This document shows, piece after piece, positions 45,202-54,853 of a stretch of DNA of 64,000 nt. The stretch is from CAZUGH01 sp964619785 (GTDB taxonomy: Bacteria > Bacillota > Clostridia > Lachnospirales > Lachnospiraceae). The DNA lies in contig CAZUGH010000005.1 of the NCBI GenBank assembly GCA_964619785.1, positions 1-64,000 on the forward strand, written 5' to 3'. The first letter of the stretch is position 1; every line of letters begins with the position of its first letter. The notes under the pieces were generated by a model. That model did not search any database, was not told the origin of the DNA, and saw nothing but the letters and a program-made list of their open reading frames with translations. The position numbers and the translations under genes are program-made.

Positions 45202-47181
45202 TTATGAGCGTATTCTTTTCTCACTTTCAAGTTCTCGATTGTAAAACTGTTTATGGTTTTCTGTAAGTTCCTCTTCTTTTTTGTCCTTACTTTTGTTTAC
45301 AGAATAAGTTGGAACAAGTTCTGAAACAATTCGCTTCATATCATCCGTTTCCTCATAGGCAAGCTGGTATAAGCTCTCTAGTTTCTCAAAGAATTTTTCT
45401 TCGTCAAAATCTATCGGATGTCCAATATGAAGCATATCATGCTCCGTATTTTGCAAACCTTCCTCATCCATCAACATCTCTTCATACAACTTCTCCCCTG
45501 GACGAAGCCCCGTATACTTAATCTTCATATCCACATCTGGTGTATAGCCCATCAGATGAATCAGTTTTCTAGCTAAGTCATCAATCTTAACTGGCTCACC
45601 CATATCTAGAACAAAGATTTCGCCACCCTTAGCATAGACACCTGCTTGAATCACGAGTGCAACGGCTTCGGGAATCGTCATAAAATAACGAATAATCTTA
45701 GGATCTGTAACCGTAACTGGCCCCCCTGCTGCTATCTGCTTACGAAACAATGGAATAACGCTTCCGTTACTACCTAAAACATTACCAAAACGTACCGCAA
45801 CAAATTCTGTCTCAGAGCGACGATTTAACCCCTGAATAATCATCTCACACAAACGTTTAGAAGCACCCATGATGTTCGTTGGATTGACCGCTTTGTCCGT
45901 AGAAATCAGCACAAATTTCTTCGCACAATATTTGTCCGCAGCTAAAGCCGTTTTATAAGTACCAAATACGTTATTTTTGATTGCCTCATTTGGGCTGTCT
46001 TCCATCAAAGGTACATGCTTGTGTGCTGCCGCATGATACACAATGTCTGGATGAAACTTTTTGAAAACATCATTCACACGTGTTGTATTACGAACAGAAC
46101 CAATCAAAACCTCCAAATGTAATGCTGGATATTTTGTCTTCAACTCCTGCTGAATGTCATATGCATTATTCTCATAAATATCAAAAACGATTAAAGTCTT
46201 AGGATTGTTCGCTGCAATCTGTCGACATAACTCACTACCAATTGAACCACCGCCACCAGTTACTAAAACCACTTTATTACGTACATAATTAATGACAGAA
46301 TCCAGATTTGTCTCTACCGGTTCCCGTCCTAATAAATCCTCAATCTCGACACTACGAATCTTCTCAACCTGAACATCACCGTTCACTAACTGATACACAC
46401 CAGGAAGAATCTTAAGCGCTGCACCCGTCTGCTGACAGATATGGAGAATTTTACCAATCTCCTTTTTGGTAGCACTCGGCATCGCAACAATAATCTCATT
46501 AATGTCGTATTTCTTAGCATATTCAGGAATCGTATCTCTTCCACCAACGACTCTGATTCCATGAATATAAGTTCCCTGCTTCGATTTGTTATCATCAATA
46601 ATACAACAAATACGGCTATCAAGGTTCTTACTCATTTGCAATTCGCCAATAAGTAGATTACACGCATCTCCACCACCGACAATCATAGTATTACGCATGC
46701 CTGCACCGTGTATATTCGAAATAAATAATAATCGAATTAGTCGATAGGAAAATCTCGCTGCAAATGTTCCCAAGAAAAGTAATACCATATAGAGGATAAA
46801 ACAAGATCTTGGTAATCGATGATAGGTTCCAAATACAATCAGATAATTAGCAACTCCAGCAAATCCACAACCTAGAATTACATTTAAAATCTCTCTTGTG
46901 CCTGCGAATCGCCAAAGACTATTATACATACGAAACAAAGCAAAAATAATCAATGCAACAATGGTATTTACAACGGCTAGTTCAATAATCGTGTGGACAT
47001 AGCCCAATGGATAATCCGCTTCGATTCCACTGTTTATAAATCTCTCCCACTTTAAGTCATAACGTAAAAAAAGAGCAAAAAAAGAACAAAAATTGATACA
47101 AAAGATATCCCATAATATCAGTAATACACGGAATACTCCTGACAATCTTCCACTCTCGATATAATCTCGTAACTTTGACAT
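45202..47181 (-). CDS. Membrane-bound nucleotide-sugar 4,6-dehydratase (CapD/WbpM type)
   Basis: The 659-aa protein has four or five N-terminal membrane helices (about 15-130), a first CoA-binding-like Rossmann domain, and a second Rossmann domain with VTGGGGSIGSELCRQI. The active-site segment STDKAVNPTNIMGASK has Met in place of the usual Tyr of the YxxxK motif, as in WbpM. Such enzymes convert UDP-GlcNAc to a 4-keto-6-deoxy sugar, the precursor of QuiNAc, bacillosamine or FucNAc. No downstream aminotransferase is visible here. The ATG directly follows the stop of the CDP-glycerol transferase gene. Confidence 0.9.
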   Translation of the reverse strand: MSKLRDYIESGRLSGVFRVLLILWDIFCINFCSFFALFLRYDLKWERFINSGIEADYPLGYVHTIIELAVVNTIVALIIFALFRMYNSLWRFAGTREILNVILGCGFAGVANYLIVFGTYHRLPRSCFILYMVLLFLGTFAARFSYRLIRLLFISNIHGAGMRNTMIVGGGDACNLLIGELQMSKNLDSRICCIIDDNKSKQGTYIHGIRVVGGRDTIPEYAKKYDINEIIVAMPSATKKEIGKILHICQQTGAALKILPGVYQLVNGDVQVEKIRSVEIEDLLGREPVETNLDSVINYVRNKVVLVTGGGGSIGSELCRQIAANNPKTLIVFDIYENNAYDIQQELKTKYPALHLEVLIGSVRNTTRVNDVFKKFHPDIVYHAAAHKHVPLMEDSPNEAIKNNVFGTYKTALAADKYCAKKFVLISTDKAVNPTNIMGASKRLCEMIIQGLNRRSETEFVAVRFGNVLGSNGSVIPLFRKQIAAGGPVTVTDPKIIRYFMTIPEAVALVIQAGVYAKGGEIFVLDMGEPVKIDDLARKLIHLMGYTPDVDMKIKYTGLRPGEKLYEEMLMDEEGLQNTEHDMLHIGHPIDFDEEKFFEKLESLYQLAYEETDDMKRIVSELVPTYSVNKSKDKKEEELTENHKQFYNRELESEKRIRS

Positions 47182-48342
47182 CTAGATTTCCTCCAATTTC
47201 TCAATCAAAAAATCATATACTCGCTTTCCCGATTGATTATCCTGATAGAGATTTGTTAATTTCTTGACTTCCTCACGTGATTCCAATGACTTATCACGAT
47301 TATTTGCTACATCTACAATAAACCCTGCCAAATCCTGCATGGTGTAGAGGTATTCTCCCCGTAAGATTGACTGTGGAGAATCCACTACCAATCCTCTTTT
47401 CTTGGTATATTCCTCAATATCGTCAAAGGTCAAACCGATGGGACGATTAAGTAATAAATAATCAAAATATACAGATGAGTAATCTGTCATCAATGCATCT
47501 GTCACAGCAAGAAAGGAATACAATTGCACATCCTGCCTGCGAAGGTCCTCATCATGTATAAACTGAATGTTCGATAAACTCATATGAATAATATGCTCTA
47601 ATCTTTGAGCCGGATGTGGCTTAATAACTAGTATAACATGATTTTGTTGAAGTATATCATTCACATATTCAAAGTCTTTAGGGCTCTTAATAAATGGGAG
47701 TCCTGTATCGGTTTCATCACAATTTGTTTTAATTACCTCTTCCTTATCACTCTTATGTTGTCGAAAAGTAGGCATCCAAACAATGATTTTATCATGTTTC
47801 GAATGAGGAATCAAATCTTTCGCCTGCTTCGTCTCAGAAAAGAGAAAATCATTTCTTGGAAATCCTAGATTAACTAGCTTCTCCCGTGAAATATGACACT
47901 CCCTCGACATAATGTCTGCAACGTAATCAGACGGTGCTACAGCATAATCACAACGGTCATCAATCGTATATGACAAAAGCTTCTTGATTGGGCTGCCATG
48001 CTGAAGGAATAATAATAGCTGCTTCTCATTTTCCCTTGTCATCATGCGATTGGAAAACACAAGTGCTTTCGATGTCGCACGATGGTATTTGATTTGAAAT
48101 AGCTCAAATACATTACGTGGTGAATAATTGATGAACTTCACATTTTTAATATGCACGCCTGAGTAAACACTCGCATCATTTACACACCAATAAATCTTGT
48201 ATTTTTCATTCATCCCCTGCTCTATCATATAGTGAAAGAGACCATACGTATTACAAGCACAATCCGGATGACTTTCTAATGAAATTTTGTTTTGAAGAGG
48301 CAATCTAAAAAACAAACTGCCAATCCTTTTCTTTATACTCAT
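47182..48342 (-). CDS. CDP-glycerol glycerophosphotransferase-family protein (TagB/TagF-like)
   Basis: The 386-aa peripheral membrane protein has the family motifs LFLQHGSPIKKLLSY, VIKPHPAQRL and MTDYSSVYFDYLLLNRPIGL. Members transfer glycerol- or ribitol-phosphate from CDP-alditols to a teichoic acid chain. With TarI/TarJ in the operon, CDP-ribitol is a plausible donor. No tagD-like glycerol-phosphate cytidylyltransferase is in the window. Length is close to TagB. Confidence 0.85.
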   Translation of the reverse strand: MSIKKRIGSLFFRLPLQNKISLESHPDCACNTYGLFHYMIEQGMNEKYKIYWCVNDASVYSGVHIKNVKFINYSPRNVFELFQIKYHRATSKALVFSNRMMTRENEKQLLLFLQHGSPIKKLLSYTIDDRCDYAVAPSDYVADIMSRECHISREKLVNLGFPRNDFLFSETKQAKDLIPHSKHDKIIVWMPTFRQHKSDKEEVIKTNCDETDTGLPFIKSPKDFEYVNDILQQNHVILVIKPHPAQRLEHIIHMSLSNIQFIHDEDLRRQDVQLYSFLAVTDALMTDYSSVYFDYLLLNRPIGLTFDDIEEYTKKRGLVVDSPQSILRGEYLYTMQDLAGFIVDVANNRDKSLESREEVKKLTNLYQDNQSGKRVYDFLIEKLEEI

Positions 48343-48350
48343 AATCGTTA

Positions 48351-49865
48351 TTATCTCCCTTTTTTGAGGAATTTTCCGAGCAAACCTTTCACCGTAGACT
48401 TTTCATATTCATTCAAAATCATCACCCAGGATAAAGCACAAAATACCGAGCCATATAATACACCCTTTATAAATAATCCCATCCAGCTACTCATCGGAAT
48501 CATCCAGTCAATACCCAAGCCCAATATACCAATTAGGATAATCTTAAAAATAATGGTAGATATTGCCTTCCAGTACCCCGGAATATCTAGCCCGATTTTT
48601 TTATAATAGAACCAATTCATCGTTAATATCTGACCACAACATGTCGCTAGCCCCGTTGCACAAGCAGCTCCTAAACCACCAAACCGCATTGCCAATGGGA
48701 TACTTAACACTACATTGGCAAGGGCAATGAATAAATAAATGATAGACCGAAACTTGTGCATATTCATTGCTCTAAGAACTGAAATTCCGAGATTTTGTGA
48801 CAAAGGAATCAGCGCCGGAATAATTACAACAAGTGCTATATAGTATGCCATCTTCCATTCTGGTCCCAGCCATAAGGTTATGAACTGCTGTCCAAATACA
48901 ACAAAACCACTCATCAAAAATCCCAGTAAAATAAATTGAATCCTTCCAATTCGGATAAACAAAGCGGACACTTCTTGCATGGATTCATTTAACGTAACCA
49001 ATTTCGTAATCTTAGGTAGAAAAACTCCACTAATAGAAGTGGAAAATTGCTCAAAATATGAAGAAAACTGTACACCAACGGTATATGTAGAGACCGCGGC
49101 ACTGCTACAGAGTGCTCCTAAAATCACCTTATCCGTATTAGCATACAATTGATCAATCACAATATTTAAAAAGATAAAAAAAGAAAACAAAAATACTTCC
49201 TTTACCACAACATGATCAAACCCTCGAAATAAAAATCGAACTTGATAACGTCTCATTCCATAGAACACAGTAATGACCTTAATCGCAATTGATACAACGG
49301 TTGTAATTACAGCCATAGCAATCGATTTATATCCCCAGAATAGGGCAACTAGAATCGCTGCATGTGTTAATACACTTGAAATAATATTCATGAGCTTTAA
49401 GTAGAAAAAGCCTTCATTTGCACTAATAATCGAAGAGAAAATACCAAGTGGAAAAGAAACCACCAAATTACATAATAATATCAGAAATATAACCTTCAGA
49501 TGTTCCGTTTCTACACTGGTAAATCCTTTCTGGAAAAACCAATCTAAATTGAAGTAAGCAATCAGCCCAGCAATCAAAGCCACTATTGCAATCATGGAGT
49601 AGAGTAACAGAAACATGCCATTTAGCTTATATTCACCCTCTTTATCATGAAGTGCTTTATACTTTGCCACATAACGTATCATGGTCTGATTAAATCCCAA
49701 ATCTAATATAGCTAGAAATGCGATTGCGGAGCTTGCTACCGAATATACCCCATATTCACCTTTTCCAAGAAAACTAATTAAAATCGGTGTATAGAAAATC
49801 CCTATTGCGAATGTGATGCCTAGATACACATACGATAACAGAGCACCTGCTTTACGTTGATTCAT
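48351..49865 (-). CDS. Polysaccharide flippase (Wzx-like, MOP superfamily)
   Basis: The 504-aa protein has about 14 membrane helices and begins MNQRKAGALLSYVYLGI, like polysaccharide-transport (PST) flippases. It would flip lipid-linked repeat units across the membrane. Its start overlaps the stop of the polymerase-like gene (TAATG), and it is paired with that gene, suggesting Wzx/Wzy-type assembly. Confidence 0.85.
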   Translation of the reverse strand: MNQRKAGALLSYVYLGITFAIGIFYTPILISFLGKGEYGVYSVASSAIAFLAILDLGFNQTMIRYVAKYKALHDKEGEYKLNGMFLLLYSMIAIVALIAGLIAYFNLDWFFQKGFTSVETEHLKVIFLILLCNLVVSFPLGIFSSIISANEGFFYLKLMNIISSVLTHAAILVALFWGYKSIAMAVITTVVSIAIKVITVFYGMRRYQVRFLFRGFDHVVVKEVFLFSFFIFLNIVIDQLYANTDKVILGALCSSAAVSTYTVGVQFSSYFEQFSTSISGVFLPKITKLVTLNESMQEVSALFIRIGRIQFILLGFLMSGFVVFGQQFITLWLGPEWKMAYYIALVVIIPALIPLSQNLGISVLRAMNMHKFRSIIYLFIALANVVLSIPLAMRFGGLGAACATGLATCCGQILTMNWFYYKKIGLDIPGYWKAISTIIFKIILIGILGLGIDWMIPMSSWMGLFIKGVLYGSVFCALSWVMILNEYEKSTVKGLLGKFLKKGR

Positions 49866-51283
49866 TAAGCAACCTCTTCCTTACTTTTCTGATTAGCATA
49901 AGTCAAAAACCAAAATGTCACACCCACAAACATCCAAAAGACTCCCGTTGTGATTGTATTAACAAAGAACATTTCCAATAAAAACAGCCCTGATATTCCA
50001 ATAATGCCAATTACTGCAAGACACAATAATAGAATATCATCTGCTTTTTTATTCTTGTGAAGCTTCGCGTAGCCGATCACATGATAAATCAAATATATCA
50101 CAAGCAATAAAATAGGTATTGTTCCCAAAATACCAGAGCCTGCAATGACAGCAAGATAAGCATTATGTGCCTGATAACCTGTTGTCGCAATAAATGAGCC
50201 CGGATAATTCTTCTTCGCATAAGGAACCATATTTCTTGGTGACATTCCCACAATTCGGTTGTCTGCTGATAGTTTCCACACATTTGACCAAATATCAAAT
50301 CGACTATTCGATATATCTTCCCTTCCATCTTCTCTTACCAGACTAATATCCTTTTCTTCTTCAAATTCACAAAGTCCAATATATGGTCGAATCTTCACAG
50401 TAACTCTTGCAATGGGGGTGAACGCAATTGTCGCAAATGATAAATACAATACAACCGCAATAAGAGAACCCACACCTAAAAGTATTCCCTTTTTCAGCCA
50501 ATGATTTCCCTGTTCCACCTGATGATTGCGATAGCATAAAAATGCAAAAATAGGAACTAGAATACAAGAAGCAACAAACGCTGTTCGTGAGCCTGATAAA
50601 AGAATATAGATTCCATTAAACACAATGGTGCATATATAAAATCTTTTCGCCCATTTGTTCGTAACTTTCTTTAATAAAAATACTGCAAATGCAATAACAA
50701 GCAAACTTGCGATTGCCGCATAGTTAGGGTCTGTAAATACGCCAAACAATCGTTCTTCCACAAACCCTTGTCTTCTATCATATGTGTCATTATAGTCAGG
50801 CACCACATAACTAGACTGAACAAGGAATTGACCAAATGAGATAAACACAGCAACAAAATGTACTACAATAAGGCTATTCATTAAACGATTCAGGCATGTC
50901 TTGCCATTCTTTTCTTTGTCCTCTCCAAATGGAATAACTGATGTAAATAAAAACATCTGAATTGCCATCCACATAATTGTCTTAATATTATCGCCCAATC
51001 CATATTCTCGATAAACGATAGAAGAAATGAAACATACAAGCAAAAACAATGCAAACATATAATACTCAAAACGAAGATACCTCTTACTATGTAGGAGCAG
51101 TTCGCATACAAGTAAAAGTCCTCCCATGATAGCACCCACTATATAACAAATACCATTTATCTGGTTGCTTACAAGATCAACAAAACATACCATTCTAGAT
51201 AACAATAAGAATGTCATAAATATAATCAAATACCACTCCTTTATCAGGGTGAATTTCTTATCAAATTTCTGTAACGGTTCCAT
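49865..51283 (-). CDS. O-antigen ligase/polymerase-like membrane protein (Wzy-like)
   Basis: The 472-aa protein has about 11 membrane helices. A large extracytoplasmic loop around residues 280-350 contains NSRFDIWSNVWKL, and an AHNAYLAVIAGSG segment follows. That is typical of Wzy/WaaL-type enzymes, which join lipid-linked repeat units. Sequence conservation in this group is weak; the call rests on topology and the adjacent flippase. Confidence 0.75.
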   Translation of the reverse strand: MEPLQKFDKKFTLIKEWYLIIFMTFLLLSRMVCFVDLVSNQINGICYIVGAIMGGLLLVCELLLHSKRYLRFEYYMFALFLLVCFISSIVYREYGLGDNIKTIMWMAIQMFLFTSVIPFGEDKEKNGKTCLNRLMNSLIVVHFVAVFISFGQFLVQSSYVVPDYNDTYDRRQGFVEERLFGVFTDPNYAAIASLLVIAFAVFLLKKVTNKWAKRFYICTIVFNGIYILLSGSRTAFVASCILVPIFAFLCYRNHQVEQGNHWLKKGILLGVGSLIAVVLYLSFATIAFTPIARVTVKIRPYIGLCEFEEEKDISLVREDGREDISNSRFDIWSNVWKLSADNRIVGMSPRNMVPYAKKNYPGSFIATTGYQAHNAYLAVIAGSGILGTIPILLLVIYLIYHVIGYAKLHKNKKADDILLLCLAVIGIIGISGLFLLEMFFVNTITTGVFWMFVGVTFWFLTYANQKSKEEVA

Positions 51284-51298
51284 TTCTCTATTCCTCCA

Positions 51299-52276
51299 CT
51301 ATAATCTCTTTCTTTTACTCCGATACTTCTTTAAAAACATATCATAAATCTTAATATGAATCTTTAACCCTAACATGGCAATTTTTCTACCACGACCAAC
51401 ATATGGATTACGAATAATCAAGAACCAATTCTTGCGCAAAAAGGATACTACCTTTTTCTTTACACCAGAATCAATCGGATTTGACTCCGCTTCCAACATC
51501 TTATCCAATACGTAAAAATAGGACCAATATAAGCGAAAATCTGCCACTTTTAAAAGCTCAGGGTATTCCTGCGAGATAATCTCATGATTTCGTTCATATG
51601 CTTTTATTACACACAAATCATTATCACGATATCCCCGTGTTGTGATACTCTCTAAGCGGTGAACATAATAATATTTTGGCTCTAGGTCTATATAAACATA
51701 TTCTATCTGTTTTAGTATGTCAAGAATAACATAAGCATCTTCACTTGTCATCCCCACAGGGAATCTTAACTGGTCAAATATATTTCGCCGAAACAACCGA
51801 TTTACCGGATTTACCGATATATATCTTGATTCAAGAACCATAAATATAGCCTCTTGTCGATTAGCGACCTTCTGAATATATTCTTTTGGTACTTGTTGTC
51901 TATTCGCATAAACCTGATACATTCCACAGATTGATATACCGATATTCTCTTTTTGAAAACCGCGCAACAAAAATTCATACATATCTTCATCAATATAGTC
52001 ATCACTATCGACAAAGCCTATGTATTCCCCACTTGCCACATCAAGTCCTGCATTACGTGCCTTCGATACGCCTCCATTATCCTGATGAATGACAACAATT
52101 CGTTTATCCTTTGCTGCCGCCTGCTGACAAATGCTCAGACTTGAGTCTGTTGAGCCATCATCTACTAGTATAATCTCTAAGTTTTGATAGCTTTGCATTT
52201 GAATGGATTGAATACATTTTTCCAAATACTTCTCGCAATTGTAAACAGGCACAATAACTGATACTTTATTTTCCAT
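51299..52276 (-). CDS. Family 2 glycosyltransferase
   Basis: The GT-A fold protein of about 325 aa starts MENKVSVIVPVYNCEKYLEKC, with IILVDDGSTDSS and the metal-binding GFVDSDDYIDED motif. The basic C-terminus (KKYRSKRKRL) may touch the membrane. I chose the ATG at 52276, which overlaps the licD stop; a longer frame to 52318 lies inside licD. The donor sugar cannot be read from sequence. Confidence 0.88.
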   Translation of the reverse strand: MENKVSVIVPVYNCEKYLEKCIQSIQMQSYQNLEIILVDDGSTDSSLSICQQAAAKDKRIVVIHQDNGGVSKARNAGLDVASGEYIGFVDSDDYIDEDMYEFLLRGFQKENIGISICGMYQVYANRQQVPKEYIQKVANRQEAIFMVLESRYISVNPVNRLFRRNIFDQLRFPVGMTSEDAYVILDILKQIEYVYIDLEPKYYYVHRLESITTRGYRDNDLCVIKAYERNHEIISQEYPELLKVADFRLYWSYFYVLDKMLEAESNPIDSGVKKKVVSFLRKNWFLIIRNPYVGRGRKIAMLGLKIHIKIYDMFLKKYRSKRKRL

Positions 52277-53111
52277 AATACTGTCCTTTATATGTGAGAT
52301 AACTATTCTCGATGTCAACCTTCACGGCATCATGCTTTGGTTGCTGGCCTTCCATCGGAGGCATCTGCATATAATCACCAAATGCCATATGCAAATACTT
52401 GTCATAGCCAATTGGTACCGGCATCTCATAGCCTTCAAATGGTTTATACACAGCGCTTGCAAATATCTCTTTGGGATACTCTTTGACCATGTATTGCCAT
52501 CTCGTACATAATTCCGTAATACACTTGCAATCTTCAATTCGATATTTCGACATATGCTTTTCTGCACGTTTCGCCATACGATAACGACGCTTCCAGCTTG
52601 GGAACAAAAAGAGTAATAGTTTACTCGGAATCTCAAACAATTTACCTTTACTCGTCAATGGTTCTTGATTCATTAAAATCTGATGTAACAAAGCCCAAAA
52701 TATCTGTTTTTTACGCTTCATTCCCTCCGGACAACCATCTAGTGGAATCACTTCTAAGCGAATTCCATGTGGTATATCAAGGTCTGTCTGACGCTCTTTG
52801 ATAAATGTTGTCTCTTCATCCGAAATTGAGCTTAACAATGACCGAAGAAACATATCCTCGGAATCGCGGCAAAAACGATACTTCGTTTCAGCCATCTCTT
52901 CTTCCCATAAGGGTCCTAATTTCTCATAATCATCTCGCGGCATAAACACATCGATGTCATCATCCCATGGTATAAATCCTTGATGTCGTAATGTTCCGAT
53001 ACAACATCCTCCACAAAAGTAAAATAACAAGTCATGCTTTTCGCAAAACTCTTTAAATACAAGTAAAATCTCCAGTGATTTCTCCTGAAGCTTTCTCAGC
53101 TCATAATCCAT
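52266..53111 (-). CDS. LicD-family phosphotransferase, copy 2
   Basis: About 281 aa. The catalytic signature is CGGCCIGTLRHQGFIPWDDD, continuing IDVFMPRDDYEKL, with acidic metal-binding residues. LicD proteins transfer phosphocholine or, in the eukaryotic fukutin/FKRP relatives, ribitol phosphate. It is clearly a paralogue of the LicD at 54850-55719: both share PHG...PLDG and FGDYMQ-PP-E-Q. The pair flanks tarI-tarJ, and no licA, licB or licC choline genes are seen. The start at 53111 has GGAGGTAGGT upstream. Confidence 0.85.
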   Translation of the reverse strand: MDYELRKLQEKSLEILLVFKEFCEKHDLLFYFCGGCCIGTLRHQGFIPWDDDIDVFMPRDDYEKLGPLWEEEMAETKYRFCRDSEDMFLRSLLSSISDEETTFIKERQTDLDIPHGIRLEVIPLDGCPEGMKRKKQIFWALLHQILMNQEPLTSKGKLFEIPSKLLLFLFPSWKRRYRMAKRAEKHMSKYRIEDCKCITELCTRWQYMVKEYPKEIFASAVYKPFEGYEMPVPIGYDKYLHMAFGDYMQMPPMEGQQPKHDAVKVDIENSYLTYKGQYYGK

Positions 53112-53130
53112 ACCTACCTCCATATGACGG

Positions 53131-54144
53131 CTATAATTTCCACTTAAATACGGTTTTAAACGAATTCGTCAAATCTGTGTGGAATACACGATGAATATCA
53201 TCCACCGTCTTCACGGGTCTATCTTCATATACAATCATACCTAGGCGCAGTGCCATCTCTGGATTTTTCATTAATTCCACTGCTTTTTGGAAATCAGCCA
53301 CTCCCGAGCGACTGCTTCCTACCATCGTCAGACCTTTTTCAAGCACATCCCGCGTATTGATACCGACTTTATTCTCGCTTACGCCCATTAGCATCACCGT
53401 TCCCTGTGGGTTAATATATCGAATAATATCATCAATGGCATAGGCGCTTCCACTACCGCCGCAGCACTCAAAGGCATGATCAAGTGTCAAATCCTCAGGA
53501 ATATCGTCTGCCATAAACGTTTTATCTACAAAAGAAAAATATGCCAATTTTCCAGAAGACATGCCACAAACATAGATTGTACTCTCAGGATATAACTGCT
53601 TCAACACACAAGCCACCACATAAGCAAGGCTTCCATCGCCCCAGATTCCAATCTTTTCTCTACGTTCATGAGCAATTTTATCAAATCGGCTAATGCTATG
53701 AACTGCCACACTGATAAATTCAGTAATTGCTGCTAAGGAAGCATCTACTCCTGCGGCTGATACCATTCTCTCTGGTTTCATCTCTACATATTCACGCATA
53801 AAGCCATCAATTCCACTCGAAAGAAAGCTAGACCCACGCTGATAATTCTCATAGATTACTTCATCATCCTGGCCTGGCTGATTCGGAACCATTACCACTT
53901 GTTCGCCCACTTGATAAGTTCCTGTTGGATCATAGACTACTTCACCACAGCATTCATGAATCAACGCCATCGGCAACTTGTTCTGTAATACCTTCTGGTC
54001 TCTGAGTCCTTGGTAATATCGCTGATCTGCATGACAAACGGCCATATAGGTTGGTTTTACCACAACTTGATCATCAAAGCTGATATCCGTGTATTCAATT
54101 GTAAATACTCTAGGGCTAACCAGTTGATAAACATAATTAATCAA
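53131..54144 (-). CDS. tarJ: Ribitol-5-phosphate dehydrogenase TarJ
   Basis: A zinc-type alcohol dehydrogenase that makes ribitol-5-phosphate from ribulose-5-phosphate with NADPH. The 337-aa protein begins MINYVYQLVSPRVF, close to TarJ of Staphylococcus. It has CHADQRYYQGLRD, LIHECCGEVVYD, SYxY-like GIWGDGSLAYV and VGSSRSGVADFQKA. It starts with TTG, eight bases after GGAGG, within the 3' end of tarI. The rpe product interconverts its substrate elsewhere in the window. Confidence 0.9.
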   Translation of the reverse strand: MINYVYQLVSPRVFTIEYTDISFDDQVVVKPTYMAVCHADQRYYQGLRDQKVLQNKLPMALIHECCGEVVYDPTGTYQVGEQVVMVPNQPGQDDEVIYENYQRGSSFLSSGIDGFMREYVEMKPERMVSAAGVDASLAAITEFISVAVHSISRFDKIAHERREKIGIWGDGSLAYVVACVLKQLYPESTIYVCGMSSGKLAYFSFVDKTFMADDIPEDLTLDHAFECCGGSGSAYAIDDIIRYINPQGTVMLMGVSENKVGINTRDVLEKGLTMVGSSRSGVADFQKAVELMKNPEMALRLGMIVYEDRPVKTVDDIHRVFHTDLTNSFKTVFKWKL

Positions 54145-54853
54145 TTAAATTTCCTCCGACCATTGCTTTTGCTATCTTATAATCACTGACTGTTGTAATC
54201 TTCAGGTTGGAAACTTCGCCTTCCACAAGATGTACAGGAACCTCTCTAACCGTACAAATCTTACATGCATCCGTAAGAATCTCTTTCTCATCTTCTGATA
54301 AATCATTATATAAGTTCTTTAATAAACTCATCTGGAAGCTCTGTGGAGTCTGTCCCTGATAGAGATATTTTCTCTCTGGAATATCAGAAATCACATTACC
54401 ATCCATCGACGTAACAATTGTATCAATTGCTGGTGTTGCGGTATCACAAGCCTTGTACTTCTGTACCATCTCGATATTCTCATCAATAATTCTTGAAGTC
54501 ACAAACGGTCTAACCGAATCATGTGTAATGATATAGTGATCTTCGCTCTCACCATACTCTCCCTCAATCTTGTTGATTACATTCATAATCGTCGTATTAC
54601 GATCTGCTCCACCCGCAACGACATGAATCTTATCTTTCTTAATCTTGATATATTGGTGTATCAAATCCTCCATGTGAAGCACCCAGCTTGGGTGAACACC
54701 AATGTAGAACTCATCAATCTTATCACTTAATAAAAACTTGTCTAATGTATGGATAATAATTGGCTTACCATTCAAATCCAAAAACTGCTTCGGCATATCT
54801 GAAATATTCATTCGGGAGCCGACCCCTCCTGCTAAAATCGCTGCAAATATCAT
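54137..54853 (-). CDS. tarI: D-ribitol-5-phosphate cytidylyltransferase TarI
   Basis: Makes CDP-ribitol from CTP and ribitol-5-phosphate. The protein of about 238 aa starts MIFAAILAGGVGSRM with the nucleotidyltransferase signature and MPKQFLDLNGKPIIIHTL. It resembles IspD, but the adjacent tarJ makes TarI the better call. Its ATG overlaps the licD stop (ATGA) and its end overlaps tarJ, so the three are translationally coupled. The human homologue is ISPD/CRPPA. Confidence 0.9.
   Translation of the reverse strand: MIFAAILAGGVGSRMNISDMPKQFLDLNGKPIIIHTLDKFLLSDKIDEFYIGVHPSWVLHMEDLIHQYIKIKKDKIHVVAGGADRNTTIMNVINKIEGEYGESEDHYIITHDSVRPFVTSRIIDENIEMVQKYKACDTATPAIDTIVTSMDGNVISDIPERKYLYQGQTPQSFQMSLLKNLYNDLSEDEKEILTDACKICTVREVPVHLVEGEVSNLKITTVSDYKIAKAMVGGNLID

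Noticed and set aside
54137..54853. IspD (isoprenoid cytidylyltransferase) for the TarI gene
   Set aside because: The folds are alike, but direct coupling with a TarJ-like gene and LicD supports the ribitol-phosphate role.
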